Position numbers and translations under genes: made by a program. Positions 17,574-24,461 of a stretch of DNA of 64,000 nt are shown in pieces. Location of the stretch: contig NZ_QGKS01000493.1 of NCBI RefSeq assembly GCF_003172935.1, forward strand, positions 27,188-91,187, in the 5' to 3' direction. Position 1 is the first letter of the stretch, and each line of letters starts with the position of its first letter. The stretch comes from Micromonospora sicca. GTDB lineage: Bacteria > Actinomycetota > Actinomycetes > Mycobacteriales > Micromonosporaceae. The notes below the pieces were generated by a model, which saw only the letters and a list, made by a program, of their open reading frames with translations, did not search any database and was not told the DNA's origin.

Positions 17574-17603
17574 GTTTCAACCGAAGGTTCAACGATACCG
17601 TTG
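17574..17603. promoter_or_regulatory. candidate operator between TioE-like regulator and esterase gene
   Basis: Repeats in the 58-base divergent gap: related direct repeats GTTTCAACC and GGTTCAACG, and a perfect inverted repeat CAACG-ATAC-CGTTG at 17590-17603, six bases before the esterase start. Position suits a MerR-type operator, but binding is inferred. Confidence 0.5.
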
Positions 17604-17608
17604 AGGGC

Positions 17609-18811
17609 ATGATTGCTGGTACCAAGGACACCGCCCATGCTGTCGAGGCCGCGGCCGTCATGCGGCTGCTCCCGACCCGGCCGCGGCTGCTCGCCCTGGG
17701 CGAGCCCACCCACGGCGCGGACCTCCTGCTCGACGTACGCAACGAACTCTTCCGGCAACTCGTCGAGCAGGAGGGTTACCGGACGATCGCCATGGAGAGC
17801 GACTGCGTGATGGGCCTGGTCGTGGACGACTACGTCACGTCCGGCACGGGCAACCTCGACGAGGTCATGGAGCGCGGCTTCAGCCACGAGTGGGGCGCCT
17901 TCCCGGCCAACCGCGAGCTGGTGCGCTGGATGCGCGCGTACAACGACGGCCGGCACGCGTCCGAGCGGCTGCGCTTCGCCGGTTTCGACGGCCCGCTGGA
18001 GATCACCGGCGCCGCGAGCCCCCGGCAGGCCCTCACCGCACTCCACGCCTACCTCACCGCCTGGGCCGACGCCGACCTTCTCCCCTGCGCCGCCGATACG
18101 CTCGACCGCCTGCTCGGCGCCGACGACCAGTGGACCAACCCCGCCGCGATGATGGACCCATCCCAGTCCGTGGGGCAGACACCCGAGGCCAAGCAGCTGC
18201 GGCTGCTCGCCGACGACCTGGTGACGCTGCTCGACGCGCAGACGCCACAGCTGATCGCGGCGTCCTCACCGGACGACTGGGACCGGGCATGCCTGTACGG
18301 GCGCACCGCCACCGGCCTGCTGCGCTACCACTTCTGGATGGCCGACACGTCACCGGGTCGCATGGCGCGGCTGCTGGCCCTGCGGGACTCGATGATGGCC
18401 GCCAACCTGTTCGCCATCGCCGAGCGGGGCCCGGCGTTGGTGTCCGCGCACAACGGCCACCTCCAGCGGAACAAGAGCAGGATGCGGATGGGCGACCTGC
18501 CGCTGGAATGGTGGAGCGCCGGCGCGATCGTCAGCGCCCACCTGGGCGACGGGTACGCCTTCCTGGCTACAGCCCTCGGCACGATCCGCCACCATGGCGT
18601 GGACGCCCCACCTCCGGACACCATCGAGGGGCTGCTGTACACGCTGCCGGAGGACCGATACGTCGTCGACGCCCGCCGACTGGCCACCGTCCTCGGCGAC
18701 GTGACGCCCGCTCCCCGCGTGTCCCCCTGGTTCGGCTACTCCCCGTTGGACCCGGCCCACGTGGCCAGCAATGATGGGATCGTGTTCGTCAAGGACATCC
18801 CGGCGGGATGA
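17609..18811 (+). CDS. erythromycin esterase-family protein
   Basis: A 400-residue Ere-family hydrolase. It has the N-terminal LGEPTHG motif (Glu32, His35), the IAMESD strand, and the second histidine pair in SAHNGHLQRN (His281, His284), which match the essential Glu/His residues of EreA/EreB. True Ere enzymes hydrolyse the macrolactone of 14-membered macrolides; many environmental homologues have other or unknown esters as substrate. The divergent TioE-like regulator supports a drug- or toxin-responsive role. The gene ends in front of a strong hairpin. Confidence 0.88.
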   Translation: MIAGTKDTAHAVEAAAVMRLLPTRPRLLALGEPTHGADLLLDVRNELFRQLVEQEGYRTIAMESDCVMGLVVDDYVTSGTGNLDEVMERGFSHEWGAFPANRELVRWMRAYNDGRHASERLRFAGFDGPLEITGAASPRQALTALHAYLTAWADADLLPCAADTLDRLLGADDQWTNPAAMMDPSQSVGQTPEAKQLRLLADDLVTLLDAQTPQLIAASSPDDWDRACLYGRTATGLLRYHFWMADTSPGRMARLLALRDSMMAANLFAIAERGPALVSAHNGHLQRNKSRMRMGDLPLEWWSAGAIVSAHLGDGYAFLATALGTIRHHGVDAPPPDTIEGLLYTLPEDRYVVDARRLATVLGDVTPAPRVSPWFGYSPLDPAHVASNDGIVFVKDIPAG

Positions 18812-18892
18812 TGTGATGGCTGGGCCGAAACGCGCGGCGGTGCCGGAGATGGGCTGCGGCACCGGTCAGGCGACGCGCTCGCGGTGAACCAC

Positions 18893-18928
18893 GGGGCGAA
18901 GGCCGCGTCGCGGTGCGGCCTTCGCCCC
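18893..18928. terminator. bidirectional hairpin terminator
   Basis: Perfect 14-bp GC-rich stem (arms 18893-18906 and 18915-18928, GGGGCGAAGGCCGC) with an eight-base loop, sitting between the convergent esterase and DoxX genes. Confidence 0.8.
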
Positions 18929-18974
18929 CGGAGACGCGCGTCACATCGGCTTCTCCTTGTGGTGTCGGGCTTGG

Positions 18975-19358
18975 TCAGCCGGTCAGGGAGTGCGGGCCGA
19001 AGCGGCCCCACGCCACGAAGACGGCCAGGGCCAGGTAGGCCACATTTGCCAGGATCGGCTTGGCCTCGTGACGGTGCAGGTGCGTGATGATGGCGCCGAT
19101 CATCAGCAACACCAGGCCGACGGCGGCCACCGGCACGAGAACCGGCGCGATGTCGAGCATGGCTGGCAGGACCAGGCCCATCGCGGCCAGGACCTCGAGG
19201 GCGCCGATGGCCTTGACGGTGCCGGTGTTGACGTCCTCGACCCATCCCCCGCCGGGGGCGGCGGCCAGTCTCCTCCTGGGCAGGGCCAGCTTGATGGCGC
19301 CGCCGGCCAGGAAGGCAACGGCCAACAGCCCAGCGATGATCCACAGAGCAATGTTCAT
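18975..19358 (-). CDS. DoxX-family membrane protein
   Basis: A 127-residue, four-helix membrane protein of the DoxX/DoxX-like family (MNIALWIIAGLLAVAFLAGG, then AIGALEVLAAMGLVLPAML, and the LVLLMIGAIITHLHRHE helix). The ATG at 19358 has GAGGAG six bases upstream and is preferred to 19379. Family members are linked to redox balance and membrane-associated quinone processes. It is divergent from the sigJ gene and carries a promoter that matches the ECF41 motif, so it is probably a direct target of that sigma factor. Confidence 0.9.
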   Translation of the reverse strand: MNIALWIIAGLLAVAFLAGGAIKLALPRRRLAAAPGGGWVEDVNTGTVKAIGALEVLAAMGLVLPAMLDIAPVLVPVAAVGLVLLMIGAIITHLHRHEAKPILANVAYLALAVFVAWGRFGPHSLTG

Positions 19359-19395
19359 GGGGCACTCCTCGCACGTCATACGGTGTCAGCAGTAC

Positions 19396-19422
19396 GACGA
19401 CGAGGGCCTCCGTACTGTGAGG
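19396..19422 (-). promoter_or_regulatory. candidate ECF41 (SigJ) promoter for the DoxX gene
   Basis: Reading toward DoxX: CCTCACA, exactly 16 bases, then CGTC, ending 37 bases before the start codon. The published ECF41 consensus is TGTCACA-N16-CGTC; the TCACA core, spacing and -10 element match. Confidence 0.7.
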
Positions 19423-19433
19423 CCGCGCGCCAA

Positions 19434-19460
19434 CCTCACAATTCCGTGTGCTGTCTCGTC
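19434..19460 (+). promoter_or_regulatory. candidate ECF41 (SigJ) autoregulatory promoter
   Basis: Same motif in the opposite direction: CCTCACA at 19434-19440, 16 bases, CGTC at 19457-19460, ending 44 bases before the sigJ ATG. The -35 boxes of the two promoters form an inverted repeat (TGTGAGG ... CCTCACA). Confidence 0.7.
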
Positions 19461-19504
19461 GAGTTGGTGAAGACAGCGACGAGGCACAGGGAGCCGGCGA
19501 CACC

Positions 19505-20443
19505 ATGACCACACAGTCCGAGCCAGAAGGCGGCCAGCTCGACCCGGGCCTGAGCGCGATCATCAGCGAGCGGCGCCGGCTGGTCAACCTCGCGTATCGG
19601 CTCCTCGGCTCCCTGGCGGAAGCCGAGGATGCCGTACAGGAAACGTACGCCCGCTGGTACGCCATGACTGCGCGGCAGCAGGACGCCATCGAGTCTCCCG
19701 CCGCCTGGCTGACGACGGTCGCCAGCCGCATCTGCCTCGACGTGCTTCGCTCGGCCCGGACCCGACGGGAGCGCTACGTGGGCGAGTGGCTCCCGGAGCC
19801 GCTGCCCGACCATACGGAGTGGATCAGCGGGCGGCCGGGCGGGGCCACGGCCGATCCGGCCGACCGGGTCACCCTCGACGAGTCGGTCAACATGGCCTTC
19901 CTCGTCGTGCTCGAGTCGATGACCCCGGCCGAGCGCGTCGCGTTCATCCTGCACGACGTCTTCCGGTACCCCTTCCCCGAAGTGGCCAGGATCGTGGGTC
20001 GAACGCCGGCGGCGTGCCGCCAGCTGGCCTCGTCGGCCCGCCGCCGCATCGCGGCGCCGCAGGTTCCCGCGACCCCCGTGGTCCAGCACGGCGCTGTCGT
20101 CATCAGGCACCTCAGGCAGGCATGGGAAGCCAAGGACGTCAACGCCCTCATCGGCCTGCTGGACCCCGACGCTACCGCAACCGCCGACGGCGGCGGCCTG
20201 GCAGCCGCCGCGCTCCATCCCGTGGAAGGCGGCGAGCAGGTCGCGCGCTACCTGGTCGACATCGCCGGCCGCGTAGCCGGCCTGACGATCCTGGAGCGTA
20301 CGGTCAACGGTCAGCCAGGTCTGGTAGTTCAGCACGAGGGCGTCACCGCGGCGGTGCTGGCCTTCGACGTCGCAGGCGACCGGGTCAAGCGCATCTGGGT
20401 GGTGCGCAACCCCGAGAAGCTCCAGCTCTGGACGGCGTACTGA
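19505..20443 (+). CDS. sigJ: ECF41-group RNA polymerase sigma factor (SigJ type)
   Basis: A 312-residue ECF sigma factor with a C-terminal SnoaL-like extension. Region 2 lies near residues 25-95 (LVNLAYRLLGSLAEAEDAVQ) and region 4 near 130-185 (ERVAFILHDVFRYPFPEVAR). The three ECF41 signature motifs are present as WLPEP, DGGG and NPEKL. In this group the SnoaL-like extension replaces an anti-sigma factor and controls activity. The ATG at 19505 is chosen; the frame is open to 19448, which would overlap the promoter. Divergent from DoxX, with a matching promoter on each side. Confidence 0.92.
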   Translation: MTTQSEPEGGQLDPGLSAIISERRRLVNLAYRLLGSLAEAEDAVQETYARWYAMTARQQDAIESPAAWLTTVASRICLDVLRSARTRRERYVGEWLPEPLPDHTEWISGRPGGATADPADRVTLDESVNMAFLVVLESMTPAERVAFILHDVFRYPFPEVARIVGRTPAACRQLASSARRRIAAPQVPATPVVQHGAVVIRHLRQAWEAKDVNALIGLLDPDATATADGGGLAAAALHPVEGGEQVARYLVDIAGRVAGLTILERTVNGQPGLVVQHEGVTAAVLAFDVAGDRVKRIWVVRNPEKLQLWTAY

Positions 20444-20765
20444 CCGCGTCGCCGCGACCGACCCGGCGGGTGGTACCTGACCCCGCTCACAGGACGAACT
20501 GCCTCGCAGCGCAGGCCGTGGCGGAGTTCGGGCTCGATCAGCTGCGGGGACTGATCGAACTTGTCAGAACTATGCAGGCGGCGCCCCTTCGGCGTCCATG
20601 AGCGGCCTACGGCCCCACTCCGCCGCCGCGTATGCACGGTCGGGGGTGGGGCCGTCGTCCTGCCAGAAGGAACTTCCGCGGGCGGTCTTCGGTGTCCCGG
20701 GGTCGGTCGCGGGTCAAGCCGCCGGGGCCGCGGTGGTGTGTCGGATCTGCCTGCCCGCCAACGGC
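20444..20765. other. gap between convergent sigJ and FAD oxidoreductase genes
   Basis: No convincing gene. A plus-strand stretch near 20520-20590 reads VAEFGLDQLRGLIELVRTM in a frame without its own start and may be a small remnant. I see no strong terminator. Confidence 0.4.
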
Positions 20766-22106
20766 CTACTGAGGCCGGATGTTGTGGTTATGGGCGAACA
20801 AGTTGGCGGGGTCGTACTGACGCTTGACCGCCGCAAGCCGCTGGTAGGTCTCCGTTGGATAGATCGCCGCGACGTCCTCGTCGGTGGCGGTGGCGAGAAA
20901 GTTCGCGTAGGCGCCATTGACGTGCGGTGCGAGCCTCCGCCAAATCGCTTCCAGCACTGGACGAGTGGCCTCGACGACCGGCTCCGGGCCCGCCGTGGTG
21001 GTCACGAACATCAACTCCGCTTGGCGGTGCGTGTAGGCGGTGGCGTCGTCGGGGACTCGGGATACCGCACCGCCGACGCTGCGAACGGCGATGAACGGCG
21101 ACCCCTCCGCTGCCCCGACCTCGGTAAGGATCTGCAGGACCTCGGATACCGATTCCTTCTCGACAAACGCGCTCCGGGTGAGGAACTCGATGCCCGGCGG
21201 CGGAGGCACGCCGTCCACGAGCGTGTCCGCATAAGGCCTCAGCGCGACGTCGTCGTCAATCAGCGTGCCGAGCCGGCGGATCGGGTCGATTGCGTGGGCC
21301 GCGAGCGCCGGGTCATCGCCGTCGAAGGCGACATAGATCTCCACCGGCGCTTCGGGTCCGCCGGCGAGCGGGTTGGCGAGGTTCGCGGTGGCGGTGAGCG
21401 CTTCGGGCGCGGTACGGAGGCAGTCCGCCCAACCCTGCAGCACGCTGCCCGCCTCCGACGCCGGAAAGGCAATCCTGCCGTAGAAGACGTCCGTCGTCGG
21501 ATGTGCCACGAACTGGAAGGCGGTGACGATCCCGAAGTTGCCGCCGCCACCGCGAATCGCCCAGAACAGCTCCGGGTTCTCCTCCGCGCTTACGTGCACG
21601 AGCGCTCCGTTGGCAGTGACCACCTCCGCGGCGACCACGTTGTCCAGGGCCAGACCGTACTTCCTGACCTTCCAGCCGATGCCACCGGTCAATGTCAGCC
21701 CGCCGACACCGACGCTCTTGTTGTCGCCCGAGGAGATCGCCAGGCCATGCGGGGCGAGAGCGGCCGCGACCTGACCCCAAGTGGCGCCGCCGCCGATTCG
21801 CACGAGGTGACGTTCCTTGTCGATGAGCTCCACGCTTGTGAGCTTGCTGAGGTCGATCACGATGCCGCCGTCGTTGGTGCCGAAGCCCGGAAAGCTGTGG
21901 CCGCCACCTCGCACGGACAGCACAAGTCCTGCGCTGGCTGCGAACCTGACACCTACTTGCACGTCCCCGACGCTCTTGGGCCGCAGAACATAGGCCGGAC
22001 TACCGGAAGCGAATACCGAGCGGCTCGCCGATTCGTACTCCGCTCCGCCCGGTTCGATGATGTCGCCGCCGAAGTCGCGGCGAAGCCTTTCAGCCGGTGA
22101 GCTCAT
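20766..22106 (-). CDS. FAD-binding (BBE/berberine bridge-like) oxidoreductase
   Basis: A 446-residue PCMH-type flavoprotein. The FAD domain has the VLRPKSVGDVQVGVRFAAS, VRGGGHSFPGFGTNDGG (probable 8-alpha-histidyl FAD attachment site) and GGLTLTGGIGWKVRKYGLAL motifs; the C-terminus carries the BBE segment YPTETYQRLAAVKRQYDPAN. Such enzymes oxidise sugars, alkaloids or polyketide intermediates with O2. The second covalent FAD attachment (Cys in the loop before GGLTL) is absent, so the flavin is probably singly linked. The ATG at 22106 (GGAAGGAA upstream) is preferred to the longer frame reaching 22247. Confidence 0.92.
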   Translation of the reverse strand: MSSPAERLRRDFGGDIIEPGGAEYESASRSVFASGSPAYVLRPKSVGDVQVGVRFAASAGLVLSVRGGGHSFPGFGTNDGGIVIDLSKLTSVELIDKERHLVRIGGGATWGQVAAALAPHGLAISSGDNKSVGVGGLTLTGGIGWKVRKYGLALDNVVAAEVVTANGALVHVSAEENPELFWAIRGGGGNFGIVTAFQFVAHPTTDVFYGRIAFPASEAGSVLQGWADCLRTAPEALTATANLANPLAGGPEAPVEIYVAFDGDDPALAAHAIDPIRRLGTLIDDDVALRPYADTLVDGVPPPPGIEFLTRSAFVEKESVSEVLQILTEVGAAEGSPFIAVRSVGGAVSRVPDDATAYTHRQAELMFVTTTAGPEPVVEATRPVLEAIWRRLAPHVNGAYANFLATATDEDVAAIYPTETYQRLAAVKRQYDPANLFAHNHNIRPQ

Positions 22107-22489
22107 GATGTTCCTTCCACGCTGGAGAATCTGATTCGTACGTGGGAGTGACGAGATGGCCCGGCAAAGATGTGAGCCCCGCCGACTGTGACCTGCGTCT
22201 CCCACCCGGACGCTTGTGGCCGCCATGGCGGTCAAGGAATGCGTCAAGGTAGTGGACCTGTGGCAGGTGCGACGGGATGTGGCAGCAGGTCAACGTCGAG
22301 TGCCCGCAGCGAAGCGAGGAACTGCGGCATGGGGCCGGAACTCGTCAGAACTTCAGGGTACGGAGACCGAGAAGCCGCACCCAACCACGCCGAAGGTGAG
22401 CCCCACCTCCCCGCTGGGGAGCCACCCATCGGTGGCCAGGTCGTAGGCAGCGGCCGCCCACACGTCGATGATGAGGGATATCGCGCGCG
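22107..22489. other. upstream region of the FAD oxidoreductase, no gene seen
   Basis: Contains the oxidoreductase promoter and overlapping short frames on both strands with no recognisable products. Confidence 0.4.
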
Positions 22490-22569
22490 TCGCAGATGAC
22501 CCGGTAGGCGGTGCCGGCAAGGTACCGCTTCAGGCAGCGGATGAATCCTGACTTGGGATAGTCCTTCAT
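22490..22569 (-). pseudogene. possible fragment of an IS110-type transposase C-terminus
   Basis: About 27 codons reading MKDYPKSGFIRCLKRYLAGT, which resembles the RCLKRYLAR segment near the C-terminus of IS110-family transposases. Nothing else of the element is seen. Weak call. Confidence 0.3.
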
Positions 22570-22630
22570 CGGTCCGCCGCCGCAGGTGGGCGCGGCGTCC
22601 TGACCAGCACCGCCCGCGTACACGGGGCCA

Positions 22631-23098
22631 TCACAGCGGTCCGCCTGATGCGCGTAGGCGTTCCTCGAGCAGTGCGCACAGCTGTTCTAGCGTCCGCGCC
22701 GTACGCCGCAGTTCGTCCGCGCCGAGGACGTCCGCGGCGTGGCGTTCCGTGTCGGTGCGGTGGCGGCGTCCCCGTTTGACGAGTGCCTGACCTGCCGGGG
22801 TGAGGGCGACGCTGTTCTCGCGGCGGGAAGCGGAGGACGGCCAGGTACGCAGCCAACCGCGGTCTCGCGCGGTGGCGATGTGGCGGCTGACGGCCGCCTT
22901 CGTGAGCCCGAGGTGATCTGCGATGGCCTGCTGCGACATGCCCTCCGCACCAGCCAGCATGTCCAGGATCAGGAACATCGCCCGGCCCACACCTATTCGC
23001 TCGCCCAGCTGCTGGTCGGCGACACGGCGGCTGAGCAAGTCGGCCCGGTGCAGGTAGTGCAGGACCCGCTGGTACGAGCCCGGCTCGTCTGTTGACAT
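22631..23098 (-). CDS. MarR-family transcriptional regulator
   Basis: A 155-residue winged-HTH regulator: MSQQAIADHLGLTKAAVSRH is the recognition region, with the wing in RRENSVALTPAGQALVKRGR. The arrangement (dimer helices at both ends) is typical of MarR repressors that respond to small aromatic or oxidising compounds. It is divergent from the NTF2-like gene at 23135; the repeats in between overlap its own start codon. Confidence 0.9.
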   Translation of the reverse strand: MSTDEPGSYQRVLHYLHRADLLSRRVADQQLGERIGVGRAMFLILDMLAGAEGMSQQAIADHLGLTKAAVSRHIATARDRGWLRTWPSSASRRENSVALTPAGQALVKRGRRHRTDTERHAADVLGADELRRTARTLEQLCALLEERLRASGGPL

Positions 23099-23120
23099 GT
23101 TGACAGTTTACTTGTTGACG
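23091..23120. promoter_or_regulatory. candidate MarR operator with three TTGAC repeats
   Basis: Three TTGAC motifs at 23092-23096, 23100-23104 and 23115-23119, overlapping the MarR start codon and about 15 bases before the NTF2 start. Position suggests autoregulation and control of the divergent gene; binding is inferred. Confidence 0.45.
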
Positions 23121-23134
23121 GCGAGGATCCTTCC

Positions 23135-23584
23135 GTGGGAACACCAGATTCCGAGCCGCAGGCGATCCTGCGGCGTTACCAGCAAGCCATGATCGACAAG
23201 TCTGCTGACGACCTGGCCGAGCTATACGCCGCCGACACGGTGCACGAGCTGCCGTTCCTGTTTCCGGGCATGCCGGACCGATTCGAGGGACGCGAACGTC
23301 TCCGCGCCGCGTACCGGGCCGCCTGGGCGGTTAGTGACGCGCAACCGCAGGAGGTGTGTGAGGTGGCCGTCCATTCCTGCGCGGACGGCGAGGTGCTGGT
23401 CGTCGAACAGGTCGTCCGCGGTGTCCTGCGGTCCACCGGTCAGCCGTTCGAGTTCCCGGGTGTGCTCGTGCTACGCGTGCGCGACGGCGAGATCGTCCAC
23501 GCCCGGGACTACATGGATGGATTGGGCATAGCGCACGCCTTGGGACGCCTGCCGGTGGTGGTGAAAGCGCTGACGCAGCGGTGA
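23135..23584 (+). CDS. NTF2-like / SnoaL-type protein
   Basis: A 149-residue cone-fold protein (AILRRYQQAMIDKSADDLAE, then LYAADTVHELPFLFPGMPDR and a C-terminal VLVLRVRDGEIVHARDYMDG). The family includes polyketide cyclases, limonene-epoxide hydrolase-like enzymes and non-enzymatic binding proteins; no specific role can be given. The GTG at 23135 has AGGA upstream. Divergent from, and probably controlled by, the MarR gene. Confidence 0.85.
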   Translation: MGTPDSEPQAILRRYQQAMIDKSADDLAELYAADTVHELPFLFPGMPDRFEGRERLRAAYRAAWAVSDAQPQEVCEVAVHSCADGEVLVVEQVVRGVLRSTGQPFEFPGVLVLRVRDGEIVHARDYMDGLGIAHALGRLPVVVKALTQR

Positions 23585-23662
23585 ACCGAGATCACGCGCC
23601 CCTCCGGAAGTGGCGAACTGCCAGATCGGGGTGAGCGTCCACGCGGTAACCGACACCGCCTC

Positions 23663-24163
23663 GTGTCCTCTGGATTGGCGGTTGTATCTGCCGACATCGT
23701 GGACGACCAGGCCATCGAGGAGACTGACCGCTTCCGAGGTGGCGCTCGAGTTGGGCGGCCGGAGCCGGCCCGGGTGTCGATGCTGTGCGTTCTGCACGAC
23801 ACCCAGGAAACCCGGATCACCGACATCCCGCACATCGCCAAGCGCTACCTCACCGCCGTACCCAACACCACCGTCACCGCCGACCAGGTCGCCACCTGCC
23901 CACCCGCAGTCGCCGACGTCATCACCGCCGCCGTTGCGGAATACGAAGCGGGTGAGACACCAGAAGCCGTGGTCGCTCGCGACGCTGACAAGCTGGAATG
24001 CCTCGTCCAAGCGGTTGAGCACCGCCATCAGGGCATCGACAACGTCCAGCGCTGGATTGACAGCTCACGAGCGGCGCTCAAGACCGCGAGCGCCCACCGC
24101 CTCGCCGACGCAGCCCTCAGCGGACAACCCCTCGCCTGGCTCACTCCCCCGCCGCCGGAGTAA
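23663..24163 (+). pseudogene. HD-domain phosphohydrolase (YfbR-like), N-terminally damaged
   Basis: From about residue 35 the frame reads a clear HD hydrolase: PARVSMLCVLHDTQETRITD (the HD pair), then CPPAVADVITAAVAEYEAGE, VVARDADKLECLVQAVEHR and RWIDSSRAALKTASAHRLAD. Upstream of about 23765, however, the family-like sequence (LTASEVALELGG) is in a different frame, and the first metal-binding histidine region (VAEHS in the family) is not found in any frame. The likely explanation is an N-terminal deletion plus a frameshift; a sequencing error could explain only the latter. Family members dephosphorylate deoxynucleotides. Confidence 0.7.
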
Positions 24164-24207
24164 GCCCTAGGCACTTGTCGTTGACCTCCCGCCGAGGCTC
24201 ATGGCTC

Positions 24208-24410
24208 CAATCCGCAACGAGCAGGCCGCGCTAAGTGCCTGTACCTCGTGACCCGGTCCCTTGACACGACCGGCGCCGGCAGAACCCGATGGACGATGCG
24301 CTGGAAACCCGCTTCGAACGCCTTCGCCATCACCTTCATCGACCGCTTCCCGGCCCGCTGAGACCTACTAACAAGATCGCCGGAAACACCGTTCGCGAGA
24401 CAGCCCCGGA
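24208..24410 (+). pseudogene. 3' end of an IS256-family transposase with terminal repeat
   Basis: Reads RNEQAAL, then after a one-base deletion CLYLVTRSLDTTGAGRTRW and TMRWKPASNAFAITFIDRFP to a stop at 24361: the C-terminus of IS256 (Mutator-like) transposases. A probable terminal repeat (ACACCGTTCGCGAGACAG) lies about 30 bases after the stop. The catalytic D, D and E are all missing. Confidence 0.7.
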
Positions 24411-24461
24411 CGCGACCGTAGGTAGCGCGGCTCGGACGATGGCGGTGGGGATCGCGGCGGG

